A stretch of DNA of 64,000 bases from Candidatus Amarolinea dominans (GTDB lineage Bacteria > Chloroflexota > Anaerolineae > SSC4 > Amarolineaceae): positions 62,001 to 126,000 of the forward strand of contig JADJYJ010000017.1 of the NCBI GenBank assembly GCA_016719785.1, in the 5' to 3' direction. Position numbers and translations under genes: made by a program. Positions 62,008 through 64,000 of this stretch are shown here, one piece after another. The first letter of the stretch is position 1. Each line of letters opens with the position of its first letter. Under the pieces are notes generated by a model. That model made no database searches. It was not told the origin of the DNA and saw only the letters and a program-made list of their open reading frames with translations.

Positions 62008-62727
62008 ATGCCACAAACTATTCTAGTCGTTGACGATGAAACCCGGTTGCGCACCATGCTGCGCGTCTACCTGGAGCAAGAAGGCTACCGCGTGGTCGAA
62101 GCCGGTCATGGCCGCGAGGCGCTGTACGTGGCGCGCTACGAAAAGCCCGATCTGATCATCCTCGACCTGATGATGCCGGAGATGGGCGGCTACGAGTTCA
62201 TGCGGGTGTTCAGCAGGGAGGCAAGTACGCCGGTCATCATGCTGACGGCCAAGGTGGAGGACACGGACAAAATCCTGGGCCTGGAACTGGGCGCGGATGA
62301 TTATGTCACCAAGCCGTTCAACGTGCGCGAACTGCTCGCCCGCGTCCATGCGGTGCTGCGGCGGCTGCAAAAAGCGCAGGCCGAGCCGGACATCCTGCGC
62401 GTGGCCGATGTCACCCTCGACCGCAGCGCCTGCACGGTCAAGGTGGCCGAACGTTTCGTGGATCTGACCCCGTCGGAGTTCGGACTGCTGGCCGCGCTGA
62501 TGGCATCACCCGGCAGGGTCTTCTCTCGCCTCGATCTGCTTGATCTTGTGTCAGGGGATGCCTATGAGGGCTATGAGCGGACCATTGATGTGCATGTGCG
62601 CAACCTGCGCACCAAGATCGAACCTGACCCGCGCCGGCCTAAGTATGTGGAGACCGTCTATGGCATGGGCTATCGCTTCGCGCCCGAACGGCCGCCTGGC
62701 CCAACCGATGATAAACCCCTGGAATAA
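62008..62727 (+). CDS. OmpR/PhoB-type response regulator
   Basis: 239 aa. Receiver domain with acidic pair VVDDE, phospho-acceptor Asp in LIILDLMMPEMGG, Thr in VIMLTAKVED and Lys in DDYVTKPFN. C-terminal winged helix (VDLTPSEFGLLAALMASPGRVFSRLDLLD, then YERTIDVHVRNLRTKIEPDPRRPKYVETVYGMGYRF). Regulates genes according to the kinase encoded next. The kinase starts 29 bp downstream. Confidence 0.95.
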   Translation: MPQTILVVDDETRLRTMLRVYLEQEGYRVVEAGHGREALYVARYEKPDLIILDLMMPEMGGYEFMRVFSREASTPVIMLTAKVEDTDKILGLELGADDYVTKPFNVRELLARVHAVLRRLQKAQAEPDILRVADVTLDRSACTVKVAERFVDLTPSEFGLLAALMASPGRVFSRLDLLDLVSGDAYEGYERTIDVHVRNLRTKIEPDPRRPKYVETVYGMGYRFAPERPPGPTDDKPLE

Positions 62728-62756
62728 TGTGACCGTCGTAAACGTGTGAACTGCTG

Positions 62757-64000
62757 ATGCGCTCACTTACCTGGAAACTCGTGCTCGCCTTTCTCCTCGT
62801 CAGTCTGATCAGCGTCGTCCTGGTCGCGCTGTTGGTCTCTCAGCGCACCCGTTCGGAGTTCGACCGCTTCCTGTCCGCGCGTGACCGTGATGTTCTCATC
62901 AGCGCCCTGTCCGACTACTACGCGGCCAACAACTCCTGGGAAAATGTGGGGCCTGCGCTGGCCGAGTCACCGCCGCTCTCATTCTACATCCGGGGCGCAG
63001 TCCTGCTTGATGCGGATGGCGTTGTGGTGCTCGCCAATCGTGGCTACACCGCGGGGCAGCGCGTGCCCGCCGGTCCATTGAGCGCCGCCACGCCGGTGAA
63101 GGTCAACGGCCAGGTGGTCGGCTGGACCCTCTTGCTTGCTTCCGCAGACTCGCCACCCCGTCCTGGTGACGATTTTTCGCCGGAGACCGATTTCTTGCAG
63201 CGCATCGCCTGGGCCACCGTGGCCAGCGCGGCCGTGGCCGGGCTGCTGGCGCTGCTGCTGGGCGGCCTGCTGGCGCGCACCCTCACCCAGCCCCTGCGGG
63301 AGCTGACCGCGGCCACAAAGGCCATGGCCGCCGGCCAGTTCGATCAGCGCGTCAGCGTACGCTCGCGCGACGAAATCGGCGAACTGGCCGCATCGTTCAA
63401 CCAGATGAACGCCGACCTGGCGCAAGCCAGTCAGGCGCGCAAACAGATGACCGCCGACCTGGCGCACGATCTGCGCACCCCTCTCACCATCTTGCGTGGC
63501 TACATGGAAGGCTTGCAGGGGGGGCGCTTACAAGGCTCGGCCAACCTGTACGGCATCATGTTCAGCGAAGTGGTTCACCTGCAGCGCCTGGTGGAAGACC
63601 TGCGCACCCTCTCGCTGACCGATGCCGGCGAGCTGCTGCTCAACCGGCGTACGGTTGATCCCCGCGCCTTGCTGGAGCGCACCGGCCTGGCCTACATCGT
63701 ACAGGCTGAGCAGCAAGGCACTGCGCTGCGCATCGAGGCGCCCGAGTCGCTGCCTTCGATCTACGTGGACACCGACCGCATGACGCAGGTGCTCAATAAC
63801 CTGGTCTCGAATGCACTGCGCCACACCCAGCGCGGGGAAATCGTCCTGTCTGCCACAGCGGTTGACGCGGCTGTGCAAATGACCGTCAGCGATACCGGCA
63901 TTGGGATCGAGGCTGCGGACCTGCCCTTCATCTTCAACCGTTTCTACAGCACCGACAAAGCGCGCCAGCGCAGCGCCAATGAGGCCTCTGGTCTGGGGTT
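62757..64000 (+). CDS. Sensor histidine kinase, 3'-truncated by the window edge
   Basis: At least 414 residues from ATG 62757, open to the end of the window. First membrane helix (LVLAFLLVSLISVVLVALLV), extracytoplasmic sensor of about 110 residues, second helix (ATVASAAVAGLLALLLGGLLA), HAMP (LTQPLRELTAATKAMAAGQFDQRV), HisKA with phospho-His in MTADLAHDLRTPLTILRGYM, and HATPase with N box LNNLVSNALRHTQ and D box VSDTGIGIEAADLPFIFNRFY. The G2 box begins at the edge. Phosphorylates the preceding regulator. Signal unknown. Confidence 0.94.
   Translation, partial: MRSLTWKLVLAFLLVSLISVVLVALLVSQRTRSEFDRFLSARDRDVLISALSDYYAANNSWENVGPALAESPPLSFYIRGAVLLDADGVVVLANRGYTAGQRVPAGPLSAATPVKVNGQVVGWTLLLASADSPPRPGDDFSPETDFLQRIAWATVASAAVAGLLALLLGGLLARTLTQPLRELTAATKAMAAGQFDQRVSVRSRDEIGELAASFNQMNADLAQASQARKQMTADLAHDLRTPLTILRGYMEGLQGGRLQGSANLYGIMFSEVVHLQRLVEDLRTLSLTDAGELLLNRRTVDPRALLERTGLAYIVQAEQQGTALRIEAPESLPSIYVDTDRMTQVLNNLVSNALRHTQRGEIVLSATAVDAAVQMTVSDTGIGIEAADLPFIFNRFYSTDKARQRSANEASGLG

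Overview
The window is a high-GC chromosomal segment (roughly 60-65% GC outside one AT-rich island). Gene content and style suggest a Chloroflexota bacterium, probably Anaerolineae: lipoprotein M1 peptidases, CHAT/STAND regulators, an Hdr-Flx operon, a baseplate-J-like membrane protein next to ruvX and mltG, TrmFO, an LLM-class oxidoreductase, and many palindromic and GATC-rich dispersed repeats. No rRNA or tRNA gene is visible, so the taxonomy is inference.

Layout. (1) 1-8165: three consecutive plus-strand genes. The first and third carry CHAT-like modules without the catalytic His/Cys; the middle one is a STAND-type NTPase that carries dispersed repeats inside its reading frame. (2) 8271-15220: a DUF4126 membrane protein, two translationally coupled M1-family lipoprotein peptidases and a secreted LVIVD-repeat propeller protein. 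(3) 15247-23516: a sugar-uptake operon. It begins with a triple-domain solute-binding lipoprotein (two nearly identical ChvE-type domains plus one family-1 domain), continues with two CUT1 (MalF/MalG-type) permeases and ends with a CUT2 double ATPase and permease (mmsA/mmsB). (4) 23517-31890, mostly minus strand: a membrane protein between GATC-repeat arrays, then hdrC-hdrB-hdrA-flxD/C-flxB-flxA, a likely flavin-based electron-bifurcating complex. (5) 32.3-40.5 kb: an accessory island made of modules separated by related hairpin repeats. It holds a Hachiman-like pair (helicase frameshifted at its 5' end), a type II restriction-modification pair, a toxin-antitoxin pair, DUF4160/DUF2442 copies and a truncated higA. 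(6) 40.6-45.5 kb: a LysM lipid-exported protein, trmFO, another DUF4160/DUF2442 remnant and an LLM oxidoreductase. (7) 45.5-48.0 kb: a decayed defence locus with hsdM and hsdR stubs on either side of a frameshifted GmrSD-like gene. (8) 48.1-59.6 kb: pdp, then a minus-strand housekeeping run: alaS, baseplate-J-like, ruvX, mltG, a binding lipoprotein, a GT4 glycosyltransferase and two ParA-like ATPases. alaS has a very short T-box-like leader directly behind a near-consensus promoter. (9) 59.7-64.0 kb: a frameshifted DUF4405 protein, small membrane proteins, a ComEA-like lipoprotein, and an OmpR-type response regulator with its histidine kinase, which runs off the window.

The strongest candidates for something new are the triple binding-protein fusion feeding a mixed CUT1/CUT2 operon, the pseudo-CHAT/STAND cluster, the hairpin repeats bounding the defence modules, and the alaS leader that seems to lack T-box stem I. 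Several genes carry single frameshifts, some of them in otherwise ordinary loci, so sequencing error must be excluded before calling them pseudogenes.
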